A stretch of DNA of 64,000 bases from Daphnia pulex (GCF_021134715.1 NC_060027.1:5828001-5892000); one strand, 5' to 3'. Shown: positions 14,501-28,830, numbered from the stretch's first letter. Translations and numbers: made by a program. The notes: generated by a model from the sequence alone, not told the origin.

Positions 14501-15829
14501 AGAAAAACTGAGAAGGAAAAGTTCGCAGGTGGAGATTTTACTACCACTGTTGAAGCATTTATCGCCGCTAGTGGGAGAGGAATCCAGGTAATTTATGGAA
14601 GTTTTTCTAACAGTGGGCTTCTAATCTTGTTTTAAAGCTTTTAAATTATATTAATGCTTGCGAAAACGGATTTTGAAAATTAGGGTGCAACGTCTCATCA
14701 CTTAGGACAAAACTTTTCAAAAATGTTTGAAATTGTGATTGAAGATCCTGAAACGAAAGAGAAAAAGCATATTTATCAAAACTCTTGGGGACTCACCACT
14801 CGCACGATTGGTACATTTCAAAATATTCATTTAAAATCATTTATTAACCGATTTGTTGTAGGTGTTATGGTTATGGTTCACAGCGATGATAAAGGATTAG
14901 TTCTTCCACCAAATGTTGCCTCAATTCAGGTATTAGTTCATATTTATCATTTCAATCGTTTTTCCATTATCCATTTCTCTAATTAACTTAGGTTGTCATT
15001 GTCCCTTGCGGAATAAATGTGAATGTTAGTGAAGAAGAAAAGAATAACTTGATGACGGCCTGCCAAGAGTATGAAAAGGTTTTGAGTGCAGCTGGAATTC
15101 GTGTTAAAGGTATATAGCGCACAAATTGACTTATCAGTAAAAGGACAGGACTTTTTCATGATAAAATTTTTAATCATTCACAGGGGACTATCGAGACAAC
15201 TACAGTCCAGGATGGAAATTTAATCACTGGGAGTTGAAAGGTGTTCCTCTTAGAGTGGAAATCGGCCCTCGTGATGTAAAACAAGGAGAATATGTTGCAG
15301 TTCGTCGTGACACAAGTGAAAAACTAACTAAATCAATGGCTTCTGCCGCTGGAGATATTAAACAACTACTGGACACCATTCAGAAAGCCCTTCTTGATAA
15401 GTATGTATTTTTGTTTCTTTGATTTGAGGCGACTTTTTAACTATCATTTATTATATAGAGCTACACAAGAGTTGGAAAGCCACACAGTGGTTGTGGAAAA
15501 TTTCGGCGATTTTATTTCTCAGTTGGACAAGAAAAACATTATTCTTTCTCCTTTCTGTGGGGAGGGTTCATGCGAAGAGAAAATCAAGAAGGAATCTACT
15601 CGGTAAGTTTTATTCACTTATTATTCATTTTCGGGAAATTTATCTATAAATTACAATTTTAAATATTTTTAGTGATGATGGCGCAGATCCAGGGGCACCG
15701 GCGATGGGGGCAAAAAGTCTTTGTATTCCTTTCAAGCAGCCAGCCGAATTGAAAGTTGATGCAAAATGCGTTTACCCCGGGTGTTCTAACAAACCCAAAT
15801 ACTACTGTCTATTTGGCCGTAGTTATTAA
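8586..15829 (+). CDS. EPRS: Bifunctional glutamyl-prolyl-tRNA synthetase, 24 exons, complete
   Basis: This cytosolic enzyme charges tRNA-Glu (class I half) and tRNA-Pro (class II half) and belongs to the animal multisynthetase complex. Exon ends are 8586-8628, 8694-8878, 8935-9079, 9174-9429, 9489-9808, 9876-10047, 10110-10733, 10799-11000, 11087-11199, 11262-11367, 12299-12439, 12496-12705, 12773-12988, 13064-13279, 13456-13611, 13679-13819, 13891-14253, 14330-14587, 14684-14810, 14862-14929, 14992-15109, 15184-15400, 15459-15602 and 15673-15829. All introns are GT-AG and the phases agree, giving 4698 nt or 1565 residues (human about 1512). Domains in order are a GST-C-like N-terminus (1-180), GluRS with HIGH at 213-216 and LSKRK at 435-439, four WHEP repeats (about 744-1015), a Lys-rich linker, then ProRS (about 1083-1565) with PTSET, the [13 protein letters not shown] region and a Cys-containing C-terminus ending LFGRSY. 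No damage was found. Confidence 0.97.
11368..12298 (+). other. Long intron 10 of EPRS
   Basis: This 931-bp intron is more than ten times longer than most introns in the gene. It separates the GluRS half from the WHEP array. It is AT-rich, and I see no open frame or terminal repeats that would identify an inserted element. Confidence 0.8.
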
Positions 15830-15895
15830 ACTTAACGTGTGAAACCTTTATATTAAACTCAATAATATCACATTTCTTGGTTTGAGTTTTAAAAA

Positions 15896-15901
15896 AATAA
15901 A
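15896..15901 (+). terminator. EPRS polyadenylation signal
   Basis: A canonical AATAAA lies 67 bases after the EPRS stop codon in an AT-rich 3' UTR, suitable for 3' end formation. Confidence 0.6.
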
Positions 15902-18361
15902 TGGGTTTTTCTGAACAATGTTCATTGCATTAATTTCTTATTATTATTTTTTTTAAATTGAGATGTTCTGAACTTTGTCGCTTATTTACTTAAACATAGT
16001 GTTAATCTAGTCTCCTAACTGTTGGAAAAAGAGAAAAGAGCCGAGAAGCATTTCGCTCACTTGATGCCGAAGCGATTTATGCCGTATACTTGACAAATAA
16101 TTCACTGTTGTTAAAGTTGCGATTGGAAATTGAAACTAGATTGGTCTTGATTGTCCCTTTTCCAACTTATTTTTTCATCCCCTTGTTGCCATATATCGGA
16201 TTAACATGTACTCTTTGTACTGCTTTCTTTTCACTAAAATACCCCAAATAATTTATTAAGGTTGATTTTTTACGAGGAAAACTAAGTTGAAAAACTTAAA
16301 TTCCAAGTAGCTGCTTGTCATGTTTTGATAATCGCTTGAGTTTGGTTTCCCTGACTGTAAACAGTGTGTTGAAGTGCGCAATATGCAGCGTTATATAAAA
16401 ATGACGTTTTTAATGAAATAGGGTAATGTGAATTATCTATTAACTACACTGACACTCGTCCCCCTTTAAGTTCAATGAATTTTTATTTAATCAAGAGAAT
16501 AAAAATGACTAACTGTTGAGCTCATTTATAAGCAGGGAAATCTAAAAAAATTTCTGATAATCGCCAACCATGTTAATCGGTTGGTAATTGTAATTTTATT
16601 GCCGGCTGCAGGTAAAGAGACAAAAATGTTTATCCTCTAAGTCCAAGAGCCTGGGACGATTTAGAGTAATTTTTTAAACAAAAGGGAGGGCATATTTTAG
16701 CATTTTAACATGTTGTCAGCGAAAATGAAAGTCTGCCATGCTGCAAAGGGTCCGGTTCCCCTGGGCGGTACCGGCTTCCAAATTTGGTAAGTCCGCATGG
16801 GTCAAATTTTCAACGTGAATATAAGATTACACACAAAATAGTGCGGCAAGTTATTCTTTGATCACGCAAACCTAAAGAAAAAAAATCTGGTTTTTACAAC
16901 AACCAGACGCGGGTGTACACGGATTTTACCAGTTTTTCCCCGGTCAAAAGTGTCAAATGCCTCTCAAACGCCGTTTTATCACTACGAAAATGACTAATAA
17001 GCACAACTAAAAATAATCGAAGTTCTTATTCAAATGTGGGCCCTGCTTTCTCATCTTGAGCTAAAATTTGATATCCGCCTGAGGCTATGAGCAGACAGCA
17101 ACTCGCCCTTCAACCGTCTTCAACTTCATTTTACGACAGAATATTTTACTAGCCTACACAAATGGAGTTTTTTTTTGCCTCTGTGAATTTCGCTATTATT
17201 TCCTCTCGACGTAATAGTTGCAACCCCACTTGGATGATTTTTAAAAGAGTAAAGTAAACCAAATCACGGATTCCCCGAAAAATTCCGTGTCACATTACCG
17301 GTCAATACAATGGGTTATCCGTTATTTAATAAGACTTGTTGCAACAATGTAGAATAGACGAACAGCGTTGTATGTGTCTTGTAGAGTGGTTTCGTCATAA
17401 AAGATAGAGTTTCGAATTTTTTAAATAAAGCGTGCGAACTAAAACAATTTACCGTAGCACTTTTTTCGGGTTCTGGTTCCTATTCAAATTTAGGGAAGTT
17501 GAGATATTCATCGGTTGATAAACGCGATTTTTATATAAGATAAAATTAAGATATTGATAACATTAAACTCTGAATTCAAACAACTTTGAATTGACTAAGT
17601 ACTAATAACAGCGCTTGGTAAGCTACTGCAAAGGGTCCGCAACTTTGCCATTTTTCTTTATCCTTACGTAAATTTCCTGGGGAGGAGGGGAGGATGCTAG
17701 CTAATAAACTATTCTTTATTATTTTCCAATGCAATAACAGAGAACCTAGAGTTAAAAAATTATAACTTATTAGTTATTTGTCACTTATATGCCGTACGTG
17801 CGTTACCATGCATTGTTTTCGGTTTTTACTTCGTTACATAAGACATTTCGTTACATAACGACATTTCTGTGCTAAAATCCGCCTTTTTAACAAATCGACG
17901 AACCTCAGTGTTATGTTTTTATGTAATACTGTGCCTATTAGTAATAGTAATTCTTTAAACCTAAATAATTTACAAAATATTACCAAATTAATACGCTACA
18001 TATTAAGAATGACAATCAAATTTATTACACCTTGTATACAAGCTCATTTGGACATCCCACCGACTTCGGGAGCCGGAAGCGCCCAGGAGAACCCTCTACG
18101 ACACGGTAGACTTGCATTTTGTCCGAGAAAATATGAATATTAAAATGCTTTCATAGCCCTGTCTTTTTCTTTAAAAAAAAAGTTACTCAAAAACCATTTC
18201 AGGCTCTCGGAATAATCACCGAGAAATTATTTGAATTTGTGTGTTTAGGGAAACAAAAACCAATTGGTATACGGCCTGTAATAGCTCAACCCCACCCCCG
18301 CCTGCTTTACATTACATGAATTGGAATTTGGAAAGTGGAATGGCGTACGTGATCTAACCAA
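15902..18361. other. Intergenic region between EPRS and the EGLN gene
   Basis: AT-rich and without a supported gene. A short motif, CTGCAAAGGGTCCG, occurs twice (near 16741 and 17625), but I could not link it to an element. The promoter of the EGLN-like gene should lie at its right end. Confidence 0.5.
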
Positions 18362-20034
<1,673 letters not shown>

Positions 20035-20515
20035 ATGAATGAAATTGCTTGCAATGATTTGCCGCCTTGATCAAGAGTATATACGTCAACATAAACGATG
20101 AAATCTGGTTTAACGTCATGTTAAATGGATTCTCCTTGTCACTATACGGAGGTGCGAGGCTCGTGTACAGCCATTTTCCCCCCTTACATATTAAGCCCTT
20201 GTTTTTAAACTTAATAAAAAAAAATCTAGAATTATTCGTTTTGGTCGTCAATTACATTGTAAAGGTGAATTATTTACTTGGTTCCAATATTACAATCATC
20301 AGTTGAATTTCTTTGCAGTCCTACATAAACCTCATTATTACTATGGCTGTATGTTTACAATTTTGCTTACTTTAAATTTATTATGATGATTTGTTTGAAT
20401 AAAGGAAGAGTGTGGTAAAAGTAAATAAATTATCGGGAGACGTAAGTAAAAGATATCCTTCTATTTTTATTTGAAAAAATCCGTAGCATTTGAATTTCAG
20501 GCAATGCATATTTAT

Positions 20516-22884
20516 TTAAGTATCACCGATTTCACTGTCTTCCACTTGGGACCGTATTGGGATGTACACTTTGAAATTGAAGTTGTTGCGGGAAAATGGT
20601 CCCTATTAATATTACAGTTAGCTATCTATAGAATATCCATAATACTTTGAATTTTCCTAAACCAAATATCTTACTGGGTTAAAAATGACGCAATCCATAT
20701 TTTGAGCTGTGAAACCACCAAGACGATCACCAACAACCACCACATCAGGTAAGGGATACAGATACAGTGCATGATCGTATGGCCAATAGACAGGGCAGAT
20801 CTCCCCAGGAAGAGGACACAAGTGTCCCTGCGATGTCAACGTTTTCGCAAACTAGAAAAACAGGAAAATTTAGTAACTTGTAGTTTAAACTAGCAAAAAC
20901 CTTGTCATACCTGTTGGGGAATATCATCAGAAGGGAAATTAATAGCATTGCGACACATTTTAGTCAAAATATCTTCGCGCAGAACTACAATTTCTTTTGT
21001 TCCATATTGAATTCGACAAGGATTGGTAGTAAATATACCACTTGGAATTCTTTGCACAAATTCTGCCCGGATCACTTCCGCAAGAGGAGGCCTAAAAGAA
21101 AAGTTAAAATTACTTCGAAACCGAAAAATAACAAGTAAATATCTTCAGCAACAGTAAATGAAAAAATCTGAAAATACAAATAACTACAATTTAAAATAAA
21201 TTTTAACCTGGGCAATATATTACAAAATCCTGAATCAGATGGCCCCGGAACAAAAATAAAGCGCGTTTGCTCAACGAGATTAGGAAATTCTTTTATCATT
21301 TCAGCGAGCGATTTAAATAACTGGCGCAAGTGACCAGAAGAAGTGTTGCACGTAGTGCCCGATAGAAAATTGCCCATTAACACAAAGCATATTGGTGGAT
21401 CTTCACAGTACCCAGCGAAAAGTATTCGTAACTTCTCCATAACCTATTTAAACAAAAAACTGTTGTCATTTTTAAAGTTAATTAGACTTGTCTAAAATTA
21501 TATACTCTAGTTTGATCCAGCCACACATCAGAAAGAAAAACCATCATAGCATCCGGATTTTGTTCTTCTATCGCTTTTAGTTTGACAGAAACTTTTAAAG
21601 TTGATGTACTTGAACCACCAAAAAAGTTTGTGTTTCCAAAATAAGTTCTGTAATGTTGAATTAATGAATATTAATACTGTGAGGATTTTTACTTTAAACT
21701 GCACGTACCTAGTGATTTTAGCTGGTTCAGGTGGAGGCATCCCCAAATGTTCAATGTGAAATACTCCATCTTGGAAATAGCCTTGTCCCAGAACAAAGCA
21801 GTTTTCAGTAAAGAGTCCACCATGGAAATTCTAAAGAATAGAGGATTTCATATTTCAATTGGAAAAACATTTTTTTGTGAATATCAAATATGCATTCACA
21901 GAAAAAAATAAATAACAATAGTTACAGTATCTTTCAATGAGATAGGCACAGATCCAGTCATGTCTTCTAAATGCAGTTTGCCCTCTGTTAAATAAGTTAA
22001 CATTCCAAGTACCACAAGATTGGTAAGTTTAGTTGACATTCCCAGCAAATATTCAATTGGTTGCAGTTGATATTTATTTTGAGAAGCAGTTGAACCTGAC
22101 CCTAACACAGATGGAGTGAAAAGACTATGACGAGAAGTCCTGGAATGACAAAGAGTTTGTGACTATTATTAAGTGGATGGTTTCAATATAATTAATTACA
22201 ACCTTTGATGGAGAATGGCATATCGATGGCGAAACATTTCAGACTTATCTCTTGGATCACCAAACAAGTTTATGGAATGAGGTGCATCAAAAGAAAGGTA
22301 CTTCTTTCTTTCAGTGTTGTAGACAAATTTGGGAACATCAAAAGCAGATATTACATTTAATAAAACTGTTGTTTCATCAAACTCATTTTGGCAACACTCC
22401 TGTTGGATTAAATAAAAATAAGCAAAACAAATATTTATTTAAAATCAAGAGATTATACCTTAGCAGCTCTTTCAACATGAGATTTTTCAACAGTTGTGCT
22501 GTTCAACAGACCTTGTTTTTGTATCACATCAATCAACTTCTCAAGCCATTGAACTTGCTCATCTTTGTGTAAGGGTGTAAGCAAACCAATAATATATTTG
22601 GTAGCTTCCCTGAAATAACACAAAACAAAATGGTAAACTGTAAGCTAAATAACTGAAATAGAAGTTTAATAAAAATTGCAGATTTAACACTGTTTTGTTT
22701 ACTTTTAAGCTAGCTAAGCTGTTCTTTTTGCTTTTCTATTTCAGAACTACTAACTGATTGAGCCTTTTAGGTTAATCTTTTCAAATATGTAGCATCAGTA
22801 ACAGTAATTCGTATTCTTAACAACAAACTAAAAAATAACATTTACTCACGATCTAACTGTCAGGCCGTTCAGTTTGAAGGTCAT
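20516..22884 (-). CDS. POLE2: DNA polymerase epsilon subunit 2 (B subunit), 10 exons, complete
   Basis: This is the structural B subunit of the leading-strand replicase, also needed for CMG helicase assembly. Minus-strand exons are 22884-22850, 22609-22459, 22399-22203, 22139-21926, 21830-21709, 21647-21506, 21443-21208, 21091-20911, 20851-20675 and 20602-20516. Phases agree throughout, totalling 1542 nt or 513 residues (human 527). The N-terminal helical domain is followed by an OB fold ([23 protein letters not shown]) abbreviated here as the VLGMLTYL region, then the inactive calcineurin-like phosphoesterase domain. That domain carries [22 protein letters not shown] and ILPRPPLAE, all hallmark POLE2 blocks, and the C-terminal [11 protein letters not shown]. 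The start was chosen because [11 protein letters not shown] matches the family's early FKLxGL motif. No defects are visible. Confidence 0.96.
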
Positions 22885-23411
22885 AACTATATCGTTTTTA
22901 AATCGACTATTCATTTTCAGAACTGAGAAATAGAATGGCCAGTTCAAAGGGACAGCAAAGATCAATTAATATAACTTCTGTAATATTTTGATCTATTCAT
23001 GTTTTATTGTTTTACCGTTCTACGTACCTAGTAATTTCACCGTGTCCGGTGTTAATCGTCACAGTTGATATGTTTCCCGCCGAATCTGTTTTGTTCTGCT
23101 TTGCCAGAAGTCAAGAACAACCCCATAAATAAAGGCCGCGCCTATTGGAATCAGGACTAGTTAAAGCGTCAAATTGAGTCCGATGTCCAGACCCATCTAG
23201 TGACAAAGTTCAAATAATCGTTCTGTTGCTCGAAAACCGGACCTTGGCTGTTAAATAAGATGCAAACCGGAATTTAAATGAAGTTGCCGTGTACCGGCTG
23301 GTATGGGTTGTCGTCTTTGCTTTCATACGGCAAATCTATAATTCTTTCCCCTATTAAACCTACCAATTCACACGTTTTTATCAAGAAATCAACCATGTTA
23401 TTCGTATAGAA

Positions 23412-23498
23412 GAAGTGACTGACGCGTACCCCCTCTGTTTTGTGAAAAAAAAAGTGTGTTCACAAAACAGGGAGGGGGGGATTCGCGACAGTCACTTC
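23412..23498. repeat. Long near-perfect hairpin (foldback)
   Basis: Two arms of about 36 bp (GAAGTGACTG...TTTTGTGAA and its inverted partner ending CAGTCACTTC) flank a short A-rich loop. Each arm contains a C- or G-run. The form is that of a small foldback element or MITE remnant. No target duplication was clear. Confidence 0.75.
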
Positions 23499-24205
23499 CT
23501 CTATTAATTGATTAAACATAATTGAATCGATGACATACTTATCAATCATGAACTAAACATTTATAAATCGATAAAATTCATATCAAACAAGAATCAAACC
23601 AATTTAACGAAAATACACGAGGAAAAGAACCACAAACGTGACGACGGGAAAAATTAATAAATAATTCTACCAATTCCATTTTTAAATTTAAAATTTAATC
23701 TCGAATTTTAGCTGTTAAAAAAGCAGCCACCTTGATAAATTGTTCATTCACTCGCCCCCTTATAGCTAGGGAACGGGAGCGCTATCACTATCATCTTGGA
23801 AGAAGTGGGGATGTTCTAGCTCGGCTCCTACTACTATTGAAAATGTAATGAAACGTACTACGAACGGAGGATATGGGCGCACGATACGCTAAATTTGGCA
23901 ATTCATTTCATAATATTATTTACGAAAAACGAAACCGCTAAAGTAAATAATTTACGCTACTTAACGCGCATCACACTAAATTTAATTAAGGGGCGCGACA
24001 AGAAAAAACGATTGCTGTGACTGGTCGGACGACTAGCGCTCGCCAGTCCGTTATTTAGCGCTTATCGCGGATACGTCCACTATTTAAGCGTCGCCCGTCC
24101 GCTGTTTTAGGCGGCTCGCAACACGAAAAATAATTAAGTCAAATATTTCGCGTTTGATCTAGCTCCATGTTTGCACGCATATCACTAATGATTTATTTGC
24201 GATTA

Positions 24206-24227
24206 ACTTTCGTGTACACACGAAAGT
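24206..24227. repeat. Short inverted repeat
   Basis: ACTTTCGTGT and its exact inverse ACACGAAAGT are separated by two bases. It could be a cruciform or a remnant of terminal inverted repeats. Confidence 0.6.
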
Positions 24228-24290
24228 ATCATAATGCGATAAATTAAATGTAAAAGAAATTGTGAAATTGAGAAAAATTGCAAAAAAAGT

Positions 24291-24325
24291 CTGCCAACTT
24301 GCCCCACCTACGGGTAAGTTGGCAG
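24291..24325. repeat. Inverted repeat built on CTGCCAACTT / AAGTTGGCAG
   Basis: CTGCCAACTT is followed by a GC-rich spacer and the inverse AAGTTGGCAG. A related block, GCCAACTTACCCCACCTGCG, recurs near 24770. The two may delimit a decayed non-autonomous element of about 0.5 kb. Confidence 0.5.
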
Positions 24326-25892
24326 CTGACGATTCTCCATTGCTCCAAAATTTCTAGGTCGAATTTTGAAAACTTGCAACTCAGCATCTCGTGAGAAATC
24401 TGTATGCCAACATGCCCCTCAAAATTACTGACAACTAACCCCACAGGGTGCTTTTCGAACAAATAAATTGATAACGAAATAACTTTTTAATGTAGAAATG
24501 TCGGGTTTCTTTTAAAAATAAGACAAACATTAATTATTTTTTGCTTGGGTTTTCTGGCACTCTTAGAGTTTTATACTATTAGAAAAATAAAAAGTGCTGA
24601 GAGGCAAAAAAAAAACTTTTTGCCGTTTTTTTCTTTCTTTTTGCTATAACTCCTGTTGGGGAAGTCTTATACTTTTGAAATGTTGTAGGAGCAATCTGGG
24701 TGTTGTCTTTCATATTTGGTGTAAAAGGCTTGATTTGTTTTGGTCTGTAAGGGGTCTAAATAGCAAAATGCCAACTTACCCCACCTGCGTACTAGCCCCC
24801 TCTCCCCTACTCTCCGAAAGTAGCAGATTTTTGCTTTCGATTTTTGAACAATGAAGCTTTTATGCACTTTAAAGTTCAATTACTATACTTCGAAATGATT
24901 TTTTATTAAAATAAATAGAACCAAACGAAAGCTAGTGAAAAATTGGTTAAAAACTTGTATATTTCTTATAAAATGAAATGATAGGGACAAAAAATAAACA
25001 AATTAAAAAAACACCGGTAAAAATCCTCTATGGCAAAATGAAAAAAAAAACGATTTTTATTTTGCGATATCTCGCAATTTGGTCCAAAAACACTGAATTT
25101 TTGGAAATAAGTGTTTCATAAAGATATGAATCCACTATTCAAATAAAAAAAAACAAACAAATTGGTGACTTACCCACGCCCATGATCTGACGGATCGGCG
25201 TGGATTGACCCTACGCTTGTTTAGAGAAAAACCGAACTTCGTCAACATGTCTCTGCCGGTTTCCGGCGGGATTGCCTTGCTAATAACTAAAATCTATGAC
25301 CCAAGTATGCACTCCCAAAATTTCCGGCCATGCCCAAAAAGTTCGGGGTTATTTGCCCCAAATATTTGCACTAAATTTGAAAAATATTAGATTGGTGCGT
25401 AAAACCCCGAAATTGGCGAAAAGATTCACAATTTCGTACATTCACCTATTTTCGGTGGTTGTCAACCACAACTAAATGATACCCTTTTTAACAGTGCTGT
25501 GGTTTACATACTTGTAACTTTCACTCAAAATGAGGAATTGTCCATTGGCACATATATTGGAGGCCATAGCAGTGCCAAAACATTTCCGTGGCCAGAGTTT
25601 CCTGGATCACCTCGAGAAATTAAGAGTTTTTGTTAGGAAAAAAAGAGTTATCGGAATCAAATAAGCATATAGCTTTTTATTACTTATTCTTATTGTTCTA
25701 AATATCTATGAACTATTTAGTTGACCTAAGTTTCACATCAATCCTGTTTGGAGCCTCTCAGTTGACTTGACTACCAAATCTAGATCCCCAGTTCAACATG
25801 AAATTAGATCATGCAAAGTTATCACGTGTTCAGGTAATACAACTTAATATTACATCATCATGTGTTCTTTTTCATAAATATTTTGTCGTGCA

Positions 25893-27413
25893 GAGGACAA
25901 ATATGTGGTGGTGTCAGTAAGAGATGCCATGATGAAAACTCCCATATCAGTGTACAAAAGACAGTAGCCAAAAAGTCAGCTCCCAAATCATCTGCAACTT
26001 AAAAACATGGCACTGGCCAGAAATCTACCTCTCCACCACCTAACTTGCCAGCTGAAAACTCATCAACAGGTAGTACCAATGTTTTTCTTATTATTTAATA
26101 CATCGTACTCTAACCTGCTACACAGTTACTAGGAAGACCATGAACATCTTCGAAATAGACATGGAGGGGTTAGGTTGTCAGTTTATCACTGGGGGAGATG
26201 AAGACAACGCTGATGAATCAGCTGACAGTAGCCTTCATCATGAAGATGACCAGAAACGAAATTCAACTTCAGAATCAGAGGACGAAGATGTGATTCCTCC
26301 TACTCCACCTTTTCCTCTAGCGAAGAGAAAACGTGCTAATCAGTATGTCGAATCAGTGGGTAACACCACATCAAAGGTATTTTTTTATGGAAAAACATCT
26401 AATAGTATCTTACAATAACCATTGATTTTTATTTTCAGAGAAATTCAAATCACAGCAAGAAAAATTTGTCACACCAACAAGAAGCAAGAAAGCATTGGCA
26501 AAGAATTCTGACTCTCAGATTCTGACTTCTTTAGACGTCAACATGTTTGACACCCCCTCCCCCCAGCACAAGTTCCACAACAAAAGAAAACTCAAAGCGT
26601 GTGCTGGTAAAAACAACATGATTGTAAGAATTATGTGCTTATTTATTTTTATTTTCCGTTTAAGGATGAACAAGCGACGGAGCCAGTTGCATAGCGGTTG
26701 TGAATACAAGGATAAAATCGATGTGCTTCAAAATCAAATCTCGTTCCTCATCGAGCAAATTCGAGATTCTACCGTTGAGCTAAAAATTGAGAAAGATTGC
26801 AATCGCAAAATTTTCGAAAAAGATACCACTACACTATTCTTCGCTTACAATAAGAAGAAAAAAACTCCCTGAAAGAATAGAATTTGCAGCCTTGGCCAAA
26901 AAGTAAGTTTTCTCTTTGAAACTCTTCACACTTTTATTGTTATCTTGACTATTTCGATCATATTAGGTCTTAATGAAGGGTTGGTTCTAGTACACACCAT
27001 TTTGGAAACCTTGAAAATTAGTCAAGTAAATGCTCAACAATCACGTGTTCAGTTAAAAAGAAGTGAAAGTGGTAGAAGAACTAACCTAGTGAAGCTTCAC
27101 GAAGATTAAGAGACAACGATTCATCAAAATGCGTTAACAACCGCGATTTCGTATGGGAAGGCATGTTAAAAAAGGTGAGTTTTTTACAGGATTGTTTGTT
27201 TTATAAAGGATAACTCTAGTTGTTACATATGTGCACAGGGAGATGAGAAAAATGATAAATATTATCATGGAAGAGCTGTGGGATAGGAAATTCATGTCAA
27301 AACACAGCCTAACCGGAAAGAAGGCACCCACTGATAAGACAAATAATCCTGCAAAACCTGCCTTTTCAAGGAAGGTGTCCAAGCACCCTAATAAAAAAGT
27401 ACTGTAGTGAACT
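25893..27413 (+). pseudogene. Decayed BEN-domain protein gene
   Basis: Several exon-like blocks on the plus strand read as parts of one protein. 25893-25965 has DKYVVVSVRDAMMKT. 26131-26376 is an acidic stretch with a basic KRKRAN motif and a donor at 26377. 26440-26622 is basic, and 26664-26871 gives a possible coiled coil. 26970-27175 and 27238-27405 resemble a BEN domain (EELWDRKFMSKHSLTGKKAP), a DNA-binding domain of chromatin proteins. In-frame stops (after SAPKSSAT, after KLHED and before KR near 27170) and mismatched exon phases indicate a pseudogene. A highly diverged active gene cannot be fully excluded. The BEN call rests on the short block around the SLTGKKAP motif. Confidence 0.45.
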
Positions 27414-27486
27414 ATTCATTTGTTATAGTTCACTACAGTAATTTGTAATTTAGTATGCGTATTCCATTAAACTATAGTTTCTCTAT

Positions 27487-27591
27487 GTACAGAATCCTGC
27501 ACGGAAACTGGGACAGCCGCTAGGGGTTTTACGCAGGATACTCGTAAGAACCACCTAGCGGCTGTCCCAGTTAACGTGCAGGATATTGTAC
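27487..27591. repeat. 105-bp hairpin
   Basis: The sequence folds on itself. GTACAGAATCCTGCACG opens it and CGTGCAGGATATTGTAC closes it. Inside, CTGGGACAGCCGCTAGG pairs exactly with CCTAGCGGCTGTCCCAG. The loop includes TTTTACG and CGTAA. It directly abuts the MITE that starts at 27592. Confidence 0.8.
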
Positions 27592-28185
27592 AGTACCTTT
27601 CATAAAAACGACTCGGGCTTTTCGACAAAGAAAGCAGAAAAGTCAATTTCTAGCGTTAGGTGTCTTTACCTAACGAACAAAAAAATGAGGTTGGCAGATT
27701 ACCGGCCTTTTACTTCGATTTTTTTTAGGGTTGGGGGTTAAAGTTTTGTAAGAAAGGCTGGGTTTTGAAAACGGGTATATTGCTCTAGGGCTTGGCAATT
27801 TTTTCCCTCGATATATCTGGAAAACGTCTTCTATGTAAGGCTTAACAAAGAATTTTGATCCCGCTAGCCTTTAGCGTGTTTGTAATCTCGCTGGACACAA
27901 GTAGGGTAGGAAAAGCTTCATTTGGCCGGTCGAGGTCAGCTTTCAACCTAGACGTTTTTCATTCCTACAACCCCTTATGCAAGATTGAAAATTTGAGAAA
28001 ATATTTAGTCTATCACCCTGTCTGGGTCGCACCTCCCTGTCCGTTTACTTAAACAAAGAAGAAAAGGAAAAACTGAAAAGGTCAGGAATCTACCGACCTC
28101 GTTTTTTTCTGTTTCTTGATTTCTTCATTCCTTTGACTTTTTCATTTATTTTGTCATGGGCCCGAGTCGTTTTTATGAAAGTACT
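27592..28185. mobile_element. MITE-like element with long terminal inverted repeats
   Basis: The left end, AGTACCTTTCATAAAAACGA then CTCGGGC, is matched at the right end by its inverse up to GAAAGTACT, about 26 of 27 bases. Weaker inverted similarity continues inward for about another 30 bases. The 594-bp interior has no transposase frame, and the GCGTTAGG...CCTAACG motif forms a small internal hairpin. The transposon superfamily is not identified, and no target-site duplication could be set with confidence because both flanks carry GTAC. Confidence 0.7.
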
Positions 28186-28594
28186 TGAATGTGGCGAATT
28201 ATGGTAATTTTAAATTTAGTAAAACCAAAGTTGAATACAGGTACAAAAATACACTTAACTACACTCGACAATGATCAAATAGTGATCAATTTGATCAATT
28301 CAATTTGAAATAAACTGATTGCGCTATAGTATACCTAAATGTATCAATAATGCTAAATAATTTGTACACGATATATTTGTGTATAGGGTCAACAATATGA
28401 GAGTGATCAAGTTACACTGTAAACCTACTTAGCACGCATCATATAACTTTATTGCTATATTTCAGGTTTTCATATTATTACATATTGTATGCTATTTATA
28501 CCTTTATATAATACGATTGAGAGAGAATGAGACTTCGAAAAATTTGGTCAAGTGCGCCACTGAAACGATTAAATGAGTTAAATTATTATATACA

Positions 28595-28830
28595 GTCTCC
28601 TCCATAAGTATGGGATCACCCCACGCCGTTCCATAAGGTGGCGTGTATTTTCCTAGTTGGTTTTTCGGGTGGCAAAAAGTGAAAAAATGACATAAATTCA
28701 CAAAACTTAGAATTTATGTCATTTAATCTCTTATGTTTTGTCTGAATTTTTTTCAGATTTTTTCGTTCATGGGTTAGGCCTCTAAAAATGGCTCCAAAAG
28801 TATCGGATCACTCCGACGCCCACCGTGTTA
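28595..28830 (+). mobile_element. Tc1/mariner-like terminal sequence (fragment)
   Basis: TA followed by CAGTCTCCTCCATAAGTATG looks like the terminal repeat of Tc1-type elements, which start with CAGT after a TA target. A related internal motif (CTCCAAAAGTATCGGATCAC) lies about 200 bp inside, in direct orientation, as in IR/DR-type ends. No transposase and no opposite end were found, so this is a solitary end. Confidence 0.35.

Larger units (their letters stand above)
22885..25890. other. Intergenic, AT-rich with several inverted repeats
   Basis: No gene is supported. The upstream side of POLE2 (22885-23100) should contain its promoter. Beyond about 23400 are several foldback sequences, listed separately, and a tract rich in CG and TAGCG motifs near 24000-24120 that looks like a decayed repeat. 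Confidence 0.5.
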
